NCBI RefSeq assembly: GCF_023278565.1
Contig: NC_064677.1
Coordinates: 930,001 to 994,000, forward strand
Direction of reading: 5' to 3'
Length of the DNA: 64,000 nt
Origin: Colletotrichum lupini
Taxonomy: Eukaryota > Ascomycota > Sordariomycetes > Glomerellales > Glomerellaceae
Below, piece by piece: positions 10,276 to 22,952 of this stretch; the stretch's first letter is position 1; each line of letters opens with the position of its first letter. A model generated the notes under the pieces. It ran no database searches, was not told the DNA's origin, and worked only from the letters and a program-made list of their open reading frames with translations. A program made the translations under genes and the position numbers.

Positions 10276-12479
10276 GACGTAGTGGCGCCCGTTGCGCAGC
10301 GCGGCCTAAGTAAAAGGTACAGGAAAACAGCGTTTACCCAACGAATGGAAGAGGCAACGCCATGTAAACTCTATGAGGTGTATTGAAGTAGGAGCATGTG
10401 TGTATTTCGAGTTGAGTCGCACCGCCTCGTTCTCAGGTCGGCCCTTGTTTTTGTCGACGGGGATGGGGGAATTCAAGGTGTTTTGTTTTAGTCTTGTTTT
10501 TTCTTCGAGGTGCGCGCTTGGACGAAGCGTTCGCCTGCAACTTTCGGGCAGCCAAGCTTTTCGTTGCATCGCTTTTCAGTGCTTGCAGCTGCCAATTGCC
10601 CCCCGCCTTTTCTTTCGTCTGGTGTTCCGTTCCCTCAACTCTCATGTCTTATCGTTATCTGATTGCCCGAGTCAGTCCCAAACTGTCGATAAGGTACCAG
10701 CAACGGCTGTCGCCAATCGCGGTCCAGTGTTACAGCACGTCTTTGCTAAGACTGCCGATACCCGGCGCTGAAGGTCGCTGTATCCCGGGCTCTGGTGTTA
10801 CCTAATGGTACCTGATAACGCTCGTCCCAGGCGACGGGAAGGTAAACTCAATTGACAAGACCCAAAAACGGTGTTGCTTAGGTCAGCTCGGAAAACGCGC
10901 CCCGAACGGTACGAAATACTTCCGCTTGCCCTGTGAGTGCCGTCCGTGCAACTGCCATTGCTTTTCCTCGCTGCGGCTTGTGATCCCTTCATCTTGACGT
11001 TTGACCACCCTTCCCAACCTCCCTGCCGACTTTCCATTAATGTGTCATCACAATGGGCTCAGCGGTCGGGGACACCATAGTTGTATGGTTTTTCCTCGAG
11101 CTTCTCACTTCATGCCACTCAACAAGACCCATCTTGCGCGTACGAATTATCTCATTCAGAGAGCACCATGATGAGACCTCGGATCAGAGTTCAAGGGGTT
11201 CATCCGACCTCAGCAATGCATCTTTCAGGGTCCTGGACTGTCACGCTACCATCGCCATCTGGCACTGCTCTTCCCTGGTCACATCTTGGCTCGATCTGGG
11301 CTCGGCATAGACGGCCTGCTGATATGTGACTTGTGCTGCAACCAACTAGCAAGCAGACAAGGACCTGCCGCCTGCATACATGAAGCATCCATGACCCCGT
11401 CACGCCAGCAATTTCCTAGACGCTCTGGCTCCAGAGATATTGCCTGAATGGCCTCATGCGAGTCCACTGCTGTGTCAAGCAGCCTGTTGATCACAATCGG
11501 ACTTTCTTTCCCAGACACAAAGGATGGACACATATTTACGACGGGGAGACGGCGAGGAGCTGTGGCTCAACGACCCATGCAGTTTTCACGATACGACGCC
11601 CTCAGCCGTCTGAAGAAAGGCAGACTAACCATAAACCGAGACTTGGCCCTTTCCAATATGCAGACTTCCAACAAGCACTCAATACGGCCTGACCATCGCC
11701 AACTTGCAGCAAACCAATGCACGGGTCGTTGGGCTGTCTCGACCCATTCGATCCTCTGGGCGCTTTCTGCCCCCAGTGGTCTCCAGTGCACTCCACGCAT
11801 GTCGACGCGGCCGGGCGGAGCTGTCGTCAAGGATAAGCCTCGATGCCCTGCACTTCACCACATCGGGCAGCCCGGCGACCGGGCGGCCCTCCCCCAGTTC
11901 CCCGGGGCAAGGCAGCCTAAGCCTAGGTCCCTAGGACTCAGGAGGCCAAGGTCACAGAGGGTGTACGCTGTATCGAATGGTCCACTTGACGCGGTTGCGT
12001 CGAGAGGACATGGGAAGTCGACGGATACTGAGGAAAAAAGAACGCTGGCGACGGGAGTCGGGCCAATAGTCGATTCCCTTGAACGCCTTCGGGGCCGCCA
12101 TGGGCAGGGCCAAGCCTTTCAACGGTCTGACGGCGGCTCATCATCAACTACCTACTCCAGTGCACGGAGTATTCACACATCTATATCCGCATGTGCCAAC
12201 GGCGAGGTGGCAATGACAGCTCGACGCCATGCAGCCTGCACATGCAACGGGCGTGATCTCACCTCACCAGAGGTACTGTCTTCCAAGTTGCAGCTGCACG
12301 CAAGGCCGTTGCCCTTTGAACTCGCTTAGATCCAGGAATGTCGAGGGCGGAAACCCATGCGATTTCTATCCGCGAGACACACACACACATATACACACAC
12401 GGCTGTGTCATGCTCACGACACTGTTTAACTCCATCGTTTTGCATTACTAGAGGATTGCCGCAGTACATATAGACGCTA
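10276..12479. other. Gene-poor stretch upstream of the transporter
   Basis: The first few hundred bases are the transporter promoter and leader. The rest has normal GC but no gene I can support. An 882 bp open frame on the plus strand (11,448-12,329) has no recognisable domain, is rich in Arg, Ser and His, and overlaps several equally long frames, so I treat it as chance. Confidence 0.4.
12376..12400. repeat. Short (AC)n microsatellite
   Basis: Alternating AC/CA dinucleotides, interrupted once by ATAT, directly before the AT-rich island. No function inferred. Confidence 0.7.
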
Positions 12480-13262
12480 CCCTACCCTCAAATTCCGCAC
12501 TATTTAACCTTAACCTTTTTTATAAATTACCTATCCTTTCCTCTATTTTACCCTCTCCCTTATTAAGGGATTACTAAAATTATAATTTTAATAGCTTATT
12601 AATAAGCTAATATTATTATTTAAAAATAAGTAACTGATTTTTATATATAAATACTAAGAGTCTTATTATTATAAAAATAGTAATAAATATACTAAAGTAC
12701 TTAAAAAAGCTTTTTAATAAACTTTTAATATTATTTAAAATAATTATTTTTAAATTATAAAAAAAAGCTAAGGCGCTATATTAATACGGCTTTATCCGTT
12801 TTATTAATACTAATAATACCTTTTTTAATATAGGATATATTAATAATACTCTATAATTATATTACTACGTTTCGTAAATTATACTTAACATTAACAAGGT
12901 TTTTAGTATTATTTATTAAGTTTTTTATTAAAGTTATTATTATAAAGTTAGTTTAATTATTAATATTCTAATAAGTATTTTAACTTAATTTAAAAGCTTT
13001 TATAGCTTTTTAAAAAAGATTTTTAAAAGATTTATAATTAAACTTTTTATTTATTATAAATAAAGCTATTATAATTAAAGTTATAGTACTACTTATAAAC
13101 TTTAATAATAAATAGTTAGTAATATAATTTTTTTTTATAATAAGCTTAAAAAAGTATCTTAATTTAAGTACTAAGTAAGTACTATACTATTTTATTAAAA
13201 CTATATTCTTATATTTATAACTTAGAAAGAATTAACTTTCTTTAATAATAAGGTACTTAGTT
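12480..13262. repeat. Isolated 0.8 kb AT-rich, RIP-like island
   Basis: Composition drops abruptly from about half GC to almost pure A/T, with many TTA, TAA and ATA steps and stops in all frames, then returns sharply to normal at GCTCACGAGG. This is the signature of repeat-induced point mutation of a transposon fragment. I could not find terminal repeats, a target duplication or a readable protein, so the parent element is unknown. Confidence 0.7.
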
Positions 13263-14527
13263 ATGCTCACGAGGCGCGGGATCACCCAGGCCGAACCAAG
13301 ACATTTCTTGCCTGTTTCGGCGCCTCATTCCCGGGCAAAATTGTCACATTCGCCGACGAGCATCACTCACTCATCTGATTCGATAGTACTGGCCACCTTC
13401 TGAGCTGTGAAGATAGCTGCAGACTCATAGCTATTCCGTTGCCCAGTATCTCGACATAAGAAGCTACAGGTGACCTGGCTTATAAGTGGGCGCGATTTGT
13501 GGGCTTCAAGGGGGCACGGTCTCGCCTCCGACTTCGCGGTGACACCAACCATGAGTTCGCAAGTTGAGCAAGTTGTCACGGTCGTCAAGTCTCAAGGACT
13601 AGAGAGGCGAAGCGAACACAACCGATGATCTTTGTCTCACCACGGGAAGCGATCCGCAATGAATCCCGCGCCAACTCGCCCCCTTTCGTCAACAAGGTAC
13701 GCGATCCTATCGCTGTGACAGCGCCTGCAGCGAGATGGCAGCTGCGCGGTCTCAACGTGCCCTGTGTGCGCATGGAAACGAATGTGCGACAGACAGCGGA
13801 GACTCTCCCTTTGGGTACCAATTTTGTTTGGATCTGGTTGGGCTGGTTGGTTCGTTGGTTGTAACTTTTTTCCCTTTTCTATCTGTTGGAACTTGGGTCT
13901 TTGGAGACGAGCTCCCCAATATGGGACAAGATGGACCCCATGTGCCGCATTATCGCATACGCCGCATTCAGTCCGCCCAACCTCATCACAAGGAAGAACC
14001 GGTCGCACTCAGAGAGTGGGCTCTTTTTGTTAGGAAGAGCCTGGGCAATCTTTAGTTATCCTTGCTTTTTATGTACGAATCGGCGCATCTTTCTTTATGG
14101 AGGGGGAGAGATGGGGCGTGCCATGGCCCATGGGTAATGTGCAAGGCGTGTTTGTTCCTTTTCCCTCTCCGCAACACCCCCGTCAAGTTTGCTCGAATTC
14201 CCAAAACTGCAACTCTGGTTGGGCGAAGGCGAGAGCTTCTTTACCAAGTTACCGGGTCAGTTGAACATCCCACAGCCTTGATTGGTTCCATACGGCTTGC
14301 CTCGAGGGTGCAAGTAGCTATCCGAGACACTGCGAAGCAAACAACCCATCTATATCTGGTCTGGCTTCCCTCTTAGCCCCCCAGAGATACCCTTGCCTTG
14401 CCTGTCCTCACGTTCTCTTCCTGCGTCTCTCCGCACCCTCTTGTTGAGGATCAAGACTCTTGAAACGACGACAACTCTTCGACCTCTCTTGATCCCTCAA
14501 CCCCATACTGTACGGCAGACCACCAAG
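13263..14527. other. Intergenic, promoter side of the DUF7730-like gene
   Basis: Normal-GC sequence without a supported gene. The last ~150 bases are a pyrimidine-rich leader. An upstream in-frame ATG at 14,393 would add 45 residues to the next protein but reads as leader sequence. Confidence 0.4.
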
Positions 14528-15928
14528 ATGACGCTCGAAACCAAGACTAATAATCTTGATGAGGCTATGGATCAGCCAAGTCTCTTACATAGAGCCTCTC
14601 AGAAGTGCTTGCGGGTTCTCAGAAAAGCTTCAATGAGAGAAAAGTCACGGCCTGACGACAAGTCAAGTACTAGCGGAAGATCTTTGGCCAGCAGATCATC
14701 GTTCAGGTCATCATTCTCAACGTCATCTCTGTTCACGATGAAAACTGTAGAGGAGGATCGTATGACCTTGGACCGGCCCATAGCAGAGGAACCTATAAGG
14801 GAAGAAGTCAGCTGCGATGGAAACAACTTGAACGAAAACCCCGCCGACGAAGAGTTTACGCAACAAGCGAGTTCAAAAGCACCGAAGAAAGAGCATCACC
14901 AGGGCCAGTCGACCTTCTTTCGGCAGCTGCCCCCCGAAATCCGGCATCAGATTTATAGACATTTCTGGGTCTCGGCTGGGGTCGAACGACATGCTTTTCT
15001 ACGAAATAGGAAACTGTTGTTCTCTCCTTGTATCACAGATCATGAAGCGCCTGATGAGCGTCAAATCGGGGTCGCCAAAGACTTCCAAAAGTCCTCTTCC
15101 ACAGCGGAGGTCCAGCCTCACCCGAAATGGTTCAAAAGGATGACGTCTCCTTGGTGTAATCACTGGAAATGCGAGAGGTTATGGGAGGACATACGAGACG
15201 GACGCGAAGTAGACGGGAACAAGAAGCAAGCTTACATGTCTCTTCTCCTGTCCTGTAAGCGGATGTGAGCTTACCCTCCTCTCCCTGCCCCGACGAGCAG
15301 TCCACTAATCATGGCTCCCATTAGATACGACGAAAGCATAGAGTCCTTTAGGGAAGCCAAAACCCTAACAATAACCGACGGTCAAACCCTCCACCGCATT
15401 CTCCGCTGGCCCCGTCCCAAGTACCTCCATCAAGCTCGCCGCCTCAACATCTCCCTCCGCCACGACAGCGGCAATTTTCTTTACCTCAACGGCGCCTCTA
15501 TGTGGCACATACTCTCCGAGCAGGAATCGTGCCAGGCGGAGAGCATCTACCTCTGGCTCGACGCCGACTGCCCCGTCACACGTCGCCTGCTGCCCGAGTT
15601 CCGCGAGCTGTACAACTGTGTACCGCCATCCGTCGCGGCCCGCTTGACTATTGATTTCCCCTGTGACGCCGAAGACGGGTTCTGGGCGTGGGAGGACGGG
15701 GTGGAGGTTGAATCGCGGGAGGGCGGTGGACAGCTGGAGAGGTTGGGTCCGCTGGTGCCTGAGTTCCAGGTTGTTGCGAGGGGGCGGCAAAGGTTTAATG
15801 AGACTTCGGCCGGATATGTTAGTTGTGTTGATCGGGGGAGCCCGAGGAGGAGAGTTTTGAGGGCGAGTAATCCGTTTGAGGATATTTTGCTCTATGGGAG
15901 AGGATTCGTTGATGGGTCATACGTCTAG
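14528..15928 (+). CDS. DUF7730 / F-box-like fungal protein
   Basis: Protein of a large, mostly uncharacterised ascomycete family that starts its conserved region with an F-box-like LPPEIR helix. Two exons, 14528-15264 and 15325-15928, with a 60 bp intron; 446 residues. After a Ser/Lys-rich N-terminus, residues from about 136 read FFRQLPPEIRHQIYRHFWVS, and the exon junction falls inside the family's CKRIYDES segment, which confirms the intron. I chose Met at 14528 (MTLETKTNNL) because the extra N-terminal part from 14393 is low-complexity and lacks conservation signs. Possibly a substrate adaptor for ubiquitination by analogy with F-box proteins, but that is only an inference. Confidence 0.75.
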
Positions 15929-16270
15929 TCGAAATTATGAGTCCATCACCGGTATTGATAGAGGCTACTGGGAGATCTAATCTATGATTCGAGGACGAAA
16001 GTTGCACCAAGGCTAAACTAGCATGTTTCTATGGGAACGAAAGCTTATTGAGAACCCTGAGCAGGATGGATCTAGCTCATTGCCCGAAGTGAACGAGAAC
16101 TGCGATCTAGTCCCAGATTTCAACGTCATCTTTTAACTACTCTACCTTGCACCACGAATTCTCAGTCAATAGACATTTGTCACCTTGAGCTATTTCAAAA
16201 GCACAGTCATCATCCATTCGACGCGACACCAACAGTCTACTTTCAGGGACTATTCAACGGATGGCTAGAC
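15929..16270. other. Intergenic between convergent genes
   Basis: 3' flanks of the DUF7730-like gene and the first methyltransferase. Nothing else seen. Confidence 0.5.
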
Positions 16271-17779
16271 CTATGTAGTCGTCATTGGCTTCCTTCCATG
16301 GATAGACCAACTAATGCTCAAGTTAGCTCAATGATAAGCCGGATAGTAAGAATACCCCACATGTTATAGTAAGCATGAATGTTCCTGTTCGCAAAGTCTT
16401 TCCGAGCCTCCATGGCGAGTATAATGACCTCTTCTTTCGTCCAGTCGAGAGCTCGGGTCAGCGGCGCCATAAGAAAGCCCTCCCAATTAGGAGCAAAGTT
16501 CTCGTAGTTCCAGATCCCAATCTCCTTGTGCTTCTTATCCTTGGGCCAACTGTTGGTGGGCCATTTGAATCGCTGGATGTGCACGTCCTCGAAGCCAATC
16601 TCCTTGAGAACGCCCTCGAAACGGCTGAAATGCTCGTAGGGGACCCCTAACTTGGCGATCGCTTCGCAGCAGAGACGAACGCTTTTCATCAGCGAGGTAT
16701 CCTCCGTGAGGGTCCCGTCGTCTGAGACGGGTACGGCGTCGATGTCGTTGAGCTCAAGGTAGCCGCCGGGGTTGAGGTTACTAGGATTATTTCTCAGCGT
16801 TCACAACAGTCTGAGTAAGAGAGACTTGGGGCTCACTCGAAGCAGTTCTGGAGGAATTGTCTCCAGTTTCTGATGCTGCCCGTCATCATGCGACTATGGA
16901 TGTAATCGAAAGGCCTCGAGAACAGCCACGGCTCCTCGACGTCGTCGATTTCGAACTGCACATTCGGTGGCACGCTGAAATGCACTCGTCAGCTGAGAGC
17001 TTCACTTGGAGGAAGCACCCTTCTTCCTACAATAGAGGCTGTATCGCCGATAGATCAACACCAATGACCTGTAAAGGAAATTAGCTTGTGTGGATTCTCT
17101 TACTGATACTGATGAGATAGGTCCTCCTGCCTCGGATTCTGGGTGTTCGTCGCCAAAGTCAATGGCCCAGATTCCGGATCCGGTGCCGATGTCGAGCACT
17201 CTGCCGACCTTTGCGTCTCGATCGTTTGGTGGCGCACTACCGAGTCGATCATCAAACGTCCGGATGAATAAATTGTGTTGAAGGTCTGATGCGGTCGTAT
17301 CAGTCTCATTCTCGTTAAACTGGAGGCATGTACTAATAGCATCAGTCTAATGAGCAGATGACGTACCAAGGCGATCACTTTCCCTCTCGTCGTTAGGGGC
17401 GGCGTACTCTGGTAAGATCATTAGCATATTGTCTGATTGTTCCATTCTTTGCGGAGACTTCAAACTCACTGCCGTCCTTATACTTGTGGTAGGTTCGCCC
17501 ATTTTCAATGCGATATTCCAGAATAGAACTGGTCACACTCGTTGTAGACGAAGCCAGGCTTGCCTGTTGGAGCAAAGATGAGTCCACAGTGTATATTGCT
17601 GAGGGATCAGTAGTGAGGCGTTGTAGTTGCTTACATTGCTCACCGATGAGCCATCGGTGTCAGTCTGGAAGGGAATACAGTCTCAGAATATGGAATCTCT
17701 ACACCTTTTCGAGCACATGAAAGTTCGCGAGAAATCATACCTCGTCAGCCGCCAGATGTTCATCATTCGGTGTTTGCAT
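16271..17779 (-). CDS. SAM-dependent methyltransferase, LaeA/UMTA-like (tandem copy 1)
   Basis: Class I methyltransferase of the fungal LaeA/UMTA-like group; acceptor unknown. Nine exons: 17779-17741, 17664-17635, 17563-17470, 17408-17367, 17285-17131, 17068-17031, 16974-16837, 16780-16361 and 16310-16271; 331 residues. The SAM-binding motif I is VLDIGTGSGIWAIDFGDEHP, followed by VIGVDLSAIQPLFVPPNVQF and the family segment PFDYIHSRMMTGSI. The end AYYNIWSIHGRKP is typical. The intron at 17130-17069 has to use a GC donor (GAG|GCAGGA) to give the conserved DEHPESE-VIGVDLS join; GT donors in this region would leave an intron of only 35-41 bp. The exon lengths match its neighbour at 18.3-19.8 kb for eight of nine exons, so the two are a tandem duplication. 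Confidence 0.85.
17069..17130 (-). other. Probable GC-AG intron in methyltransferase copy 1
   Basis: Donor GCAGGA, acceptor TTTACAG. Its position is identical to the GC-AG intron of copy 2. The donor match to the GC consensus (GCAAGT) is weaker here than in copy 2. Confidence 0.65.
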
Positions 17780-18324
17780 GGTATGACTTGTGTCTCTGTT
17801 AGTGGGATGGCGTAATGGATTCTAGAGATAAGAGTGATCTTGCTATGCGTTGAAGAATTCCGTGGGGTTCCAACGAGGAAGTGGGAAGAGGTTCCACTGA
17901 AGAAGCGGGAGCGCGTGAGTATCGGTTCATTCGGCAAGGTAGCATGCAATATCTGCTCGCCATTGCTACCCCTCTTCCGCTAGGGTAGACAAGAAAATGT
18001 AATGTTCGATGTCACCCCTTGGTTGGTCGTGGGTGTGCATATCACTCCTGCAACTAGGAACAAATGCATGCGACTATGCGCCTTTGCGGCGTAGATACCA
18101 AACCTAGTGTTAGAAAGGCCACACACCGAGGTTGCGATGGTGGCTATCTATGTTGAGCAAACCGAAATCGAAGCCAACTTATTCTCCAAGTTGAGATCAC
18201 CGCCCCCGCACATAAGGAGAGAGAACAATTCTAGGTCCAAGAAAATTCCCTCAAGTTGGAGCCCACGTTTTCCATTTAACACCCGTAGAGAAATATGATT
18301 TCTCGCCCATTGTAAGTTGAATCC
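17780..18324. other. Intergenic between the tandem methyltransferases
   Basis: 545 bp holding the promoter of copy 1 and the 3' flank of copy 2. No gene or repeat recognised. Confidence 0.5.
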
Positions 18325-19823
18325 TCAAGCCTTCACGGGCTTCTTCCCATAGATAGACCAGCTATCAAAGTTAGTCATACAAATATCACGCTATCAAGGG
18401 AGCTCACTTACATCTGGAAGTAAGCATGTATGCTCGTATCATCAAAGCCCTTTCGCGCCTTGACAGCAAGTTCGTGAACTTCCTGCTCGGTCCAGTTCAA
18501 TCCGCGGGTAATCCCAGCCATGAACATGCCCTCCAAGTGTGGCGCAATATTTTCATGATTCCAGATCCCCAACTCCCTGAACTTAGGGTCTTTTGGCCAG
18601 CTATTCGTCGGCCACTTGAACCGCTCAACGCGAACGTCCTCGAACCCGACCTCGGCCAGGACGCCTTCTAGGCGGTTAAACTTCTCAAACGGGGACCCGA
18701 GGGTTGCGATAGCTTCGGACCAGAGGCTGAAGCTCTTCTTAAGGGTGCATTCCTCGGTGAGGGTGCCGTCATCGGAGAGGGGGATTGCATCAATGTCGTT
18801 GAGTTCGAGGTAACCTCCTGGGTTGAGGTTGCTGCGAGAGTTACGTGTGTTAGACGGCGGAGATGCTTTGTGCGTGTTTGTAGGAAGGAAGATGTGGGCA
18901 GAACTCACTCGAAGCAACGGCGGAGATAGATCTTCCAGTCTGCGATGCTACCCGTCATCATTCGGCTGTGGATGTAGTCAAAGGGCAGCGAGAAGTGCCA
19001 GTCCTCTTCGATATCTTCGACCTGGAACTGCACATTTGGCGGCACACTGTAGTGCAACGTTAGTTTTCGCATCAGAGACATGATAGTTAGTGTGGACTTA
19101 GGGAGGTTCATACAATGTTGGCTGAACAGCTGATAGGTCGACGCCAATGACCTGCGCATTGAGCGGTTATCGCCTGTAAGACCTCGTTCCGTGACCCAGT
19201 CTACAACTTGCCTCGGCATCGGGATGCTCATCACCAAAGTCGATTGCCCAAATACCCGAACCGGTGCCCACGTCCAAGACCCTCCTGACGTTGGAGTCTC
19301 GTAGGTTGGGTGGTGCGGTTCCTAGTCTGTCGTCGAAGGTCCGGATGAAAAGGTTGTGCTGCAGATCTATTCCCCCGTGTGCCAATCAGTACCTAGAACT
19401 TGACCCCGATGGGTAGTTTTGAGGGAGAGCCTTACCGAGTCGATCGATTTCTTTATCGTCGTTGGGCAGATTGTACTCTTGTCTTGTGAGTGATGCTGCA
19501 GCATGAAAGTAGTTGCGTCCGAGAGCTTACTTCCGTCTTTGTATTTGTGATACGTCCGGCCGTTCTCGATGCGGTACTCGAGAATTGAGCTGGCTACGCT
19601 TGTTGTCGATGAAGCGAGACTTTGCTGTTCGATTATGAATGAGTTCCTTGACAAACATGCTGATGAGGAAATAGGCATGGTCGCTGGCTTACATGGCTCA
19701 GGGAGGAATTGTCGTTGACATTCTGTAAAGGAGACAAAGAATTAGTATCGGCATAGATGGCTGAACGTTGACATATAATCCCACCTCATTTGCCGCCAGT
19801 ACATCATCATCATTAACTGCCAT
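18325..19823 (-). CDS. SAM-dependent methyltransferase, LaeA/UMTA-like (tandem copy 2)
   Basis: Paralogue of the preceding gene, same strand. Nine exons: 19823-19785, 19722-19693, 19624-19531, 19477-19436, 19366-19212, 19151-19114, 19046-18909, 18831-18412 and 18361-18325; 330 residues. Motif I is VLDVGTGSGIWAIDFGDEHP (about 98-117), then VIGVDLSAVQPTFVPPNVQF, PFDYIHSRMMTGSI, the glycine-rich NLNPGGYLELNDID and the terminal AYFQIWSIYGKKP. The intron at 19211-19152 uses a GC donor (GAG|GCAAGT), the standard non-canonical type. Eight exons have exactly the lengths of copy 1 and the ninth differs by one codon. Its start is only about 200 bp from the outer LTR of the transposon nest, so its promoter abuts silenced-type DNA. 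Acceptor substrate unknown; a role in secondary metabolism is only suggested by the family. Confidence 0.88.
19152..19211 (-). other. GC-AG intron in methyltransferase copy 2
   Basis: Donor GCAAGT after GAG, acceptor ATGCGCAG. It is the only donor that joins the two conserved segments in frame; nearby GT dinucleotides shift the frame. Confidence 0.8.
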
Positions 19824-20029
19824 GGCTGTGCTGAACCGCTAAAGAGCTGAATATTGCGAGCCTCTGGGATGCCGAAGGCGCGAGCTTTATCAAGTTGGTG
19901 GGGGCGTTGCACTAAAGATATAGGAGTCAACCTGCATCTCGTATTATATCATTGCTCTCTATCCTCGGGGATTTGCCCCCATTAAAAGTTGCCCTTCGCC
20001 CTTCCCCTCTTCTTATCAGACAACAAATA

Positions 20030-20211
20030 TGTCGTAGAGTCACTATAGGGGCATTGACGTATATTAAGAGAACGGTTATTTATTAAAAATAGGAAATAAG
20101 TACGAAGCTTATTTTAATATAGAGAGTATAAATAAAGTAGGCCTTAGTAATTATATAACCGAGGTTATATAATATATAATAAGGTTATAAATAGTTAAAA
20201 TTATTATAATA
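20030..20211 (-). repeat. Outer LTR, left copy
   Basis: 182 bp, begins TGTCGTAGAG and ends ATA (from CA). The first ~30 bases keep more G/C than the rest, a gradient often seen at the edge of a RIP-affected repeat. Confidence 0.8.
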
Positions 20212-21271
20212 TACCTCCTTAAGTAAATATATATTTAACAAAAGCATACTTAACTATTTATATTATTATAAAAAGGTTTATTAAAAATAAAAAACTAAAT
20301 ATTACTATATAAAAATCTATTTATATAAGGAATTATAAAATAAATTAGTCTATATATAGAGTTATAAATAAGGGGTAAATCGGCTATAAATTAACCTCTA
20401 TATTTATTATTATAAGTAATTTTAAAGTTATATTATTAATAAAAAATATAATTAAAAACGGCTTTTTATTAATTAAATAATTAACTTACAGGTTAAGGGT
20501 AATAAATATATAAATTTCTTATTACTACTTATAATACTAACTTTTTTTCTTTTTTTAACTTATATTTATATTATAAATATATATATATACCCTTACTTTT
20601 TATTTTTATATTTATATTCTTATATATACGTATTATTAAAAAAAGATCTTTGTTAATAATATTGTTTTTATTTAAATATTACTAAAACGATTAGTTAAAA
20701 ACTATATTTATAGTATTATAATATAAGAAGTTAAAAAGTATAAGTTTAAAACTACGGTTTTAAAAAAAATAATAGCTCCCCTAGCCCCCCTTACGAGCCT
20801 AAAATAAGTAAATAATATTCTCTTATTTTATATTTTAGTTATAATACGGCCTTGTTTATTTAATATTAATTTAATTATTTTATTTAATAAGTAGCGGCCT
20901 TATAGCTAAATAAGTTATTTAAAAAAGTAATAAAAATAAGGAGGGCTTATAGCTCCCTCCCTCGCTCTTTTTTAGAAGTTAAAAAGAAGTCCTTATTTTT
21001 TAAAAAAATAGTATAAATAAAGAGGGTTTATAACCCCCTCTTTTCCTTTTTGTTTTTTAAAAAAAAACGACCTTTTTTTAAAAAGATTAAAAAAATAAAA
21101 TAAGTTTATAATCCCCTCCTTTACCTTTTTTTAAAAAGTATAAAATAATTAACTATATATATAATACTTTTTTAACTATTATTATTTATAAAACTAATTT
21201 TTAATAACGGACCCTCTTAGTACTATCCTTAGTATTAAAGTTTAATATAAATTAGTATTTTTACCTCCCCT
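20212..21271. other. AT-rich filler between outer LTR and chromovirus
   Basis: About 1.06 kb of RIP-type sequence, probably internal sequence of the outer element. It contains a few GC-richer spots (around 20,775-20,800 and 20,955-20,975) but no readable protein motif. Confidence 0.5.
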
Positions 21272-21276
21272 ATTTA

Positions 21277-21828
21277 TATTATAACTTAATACGTATAATA
21301 AGGCTAGGGCCTCGCCCTATAGGACTTACGGCGGCTACTATACTATATATATAAAAATACGGACTTAAAGTAACTCCTCTTAAGATAAAAGAACTATAAA
21401 TAAGTTACGTAACTACGATTATATAATAAAATAAGAGATAAATACCTATAGATAAATAGGACGGACGATCGTAAATAAGTAAAATAAATAACCGTTTAGT
21501 AAATAGTTAAATAATAATAAATAAAAATATTATAAAGGATATATTTAAGAACGAGATTTATATATAATATAAACTTAAGCTGGGCTTAAGGATAGACTTT
21601 TTATAGCTTTTTTAGTAATTAACTTAGTATTAGATCTTGTAATCGCTTTTAGTTATTTTTATTAAAAACCCCTTTTAATAAAACTACGATTAATTACTAA
21701 AGCTTTACTTATTTTATAACTTATAAATATAGCTTTAAAGAAGCTATGTATAACTACGATACTATTTACTTAGTATTTATAGCCTTAATTTTTATTAATA
21801 TACTTATTATAATTAACTAATTATAATA
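21277..21828 (+). repeat. Chromovirus 5' LTR
   Basis: 552 bp. Begins TATTATAAC, where the 3' copy has TATTACGAC; ends ATAATA. The conserved core AATAAGGCTAGGGCC is shared with the 3' copy. Confidence 0.88.
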
Positions 21829-22952
21829 CTTTAATTACTCTTATTTAATAAGTTTATTTTATAAAAACTAACTAAATAATACGAACGATATTTTTTAAAA
21901 TAACTCTATTTACTTTTTTAATTAGCTTTAAAAATAAGGGACCTACCCTTTTTAAAAACCTAAATAAAGAAATAAAAAATACTAAAATTTTTAAAAAAGA
22001 ACTCGACTTTATTTTAAAAATCTATATTATTATATAAAAACGCTTTAAAAAAAACGATAAAGATATTACTTAGATATAAGCTATATTTAATAAAGCTATA
22101 AGCTATTTAGAGACTAAGATTAGGGAGGCCGAATACTTAACTTAATAAATTAATACGTTTTAAAGAGCTATTAATATTATTATTACTTTTTTTTAAAAAG
22201 GATAATAAAAACTTAAGCTTAATACGCTAGTTATTTATAATAGTACCCTAAGAACCCTTGAGGGATTTTTAATCTAAGTTAAGAACTATTAAACTTTTAT
22301 TACGGGGATTTTATTAATAAAACTAAAAAAGTTATATATATTACTAGCTTTTTTAAAAAACGAGCTTTTAAATAGTTTAAATTAATTTAAAAAGAATATT
22401 TTAATAAAAAAACGTTTAATAAATATTTTATTAAAATATATAATATTTATTATAGTTTTAATAAGTTTAAAAAAGCTCTTAGATCTTTATTTTAAGATTT
22501 TAATAAAAAACGATAAAGTAAATATAACTTTATATAGTTATAATAAACTAAGTTAGTAAAAGAATACTTTACTAAGTTTAGATATTTTAGTATTTAACTA
22601 GACTTTATAAATAATACTAAGATATTTATATTTTATTAAAAATTAAAAAACGAAGTTAAGGACGAACTAATTCGACTTAATAGACTTAACGACTTTTTTT
22701 AATATAACGAGCTTATTATTAAGCTCGATAATCGGCTTTATAAAAAAGAAAAAGAAAAAAAAGGAACGTAAATAAGAACTTAACTTAGGACGTAAGTATT
22801 AATAATAACCTTAGCGCAGTTTTTAAATAAACTAACGACCCTATAATAATTAAAATAATAATTAATAAAGTACTATTTATAAATAATATAGAGGACCTAT
22901 AAACCTTAGTATTATTAAATATAAAAAACTATAATAAAAAAAGGACTTTAAA

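Noticed and set aside
11448..12329. 293-codon plus-strand open frame
   Set aside because: No domain, no intron signals, unusual Arg/Ser/His composition and several competing frames in the same stretch. Transcript evidence would be needed.
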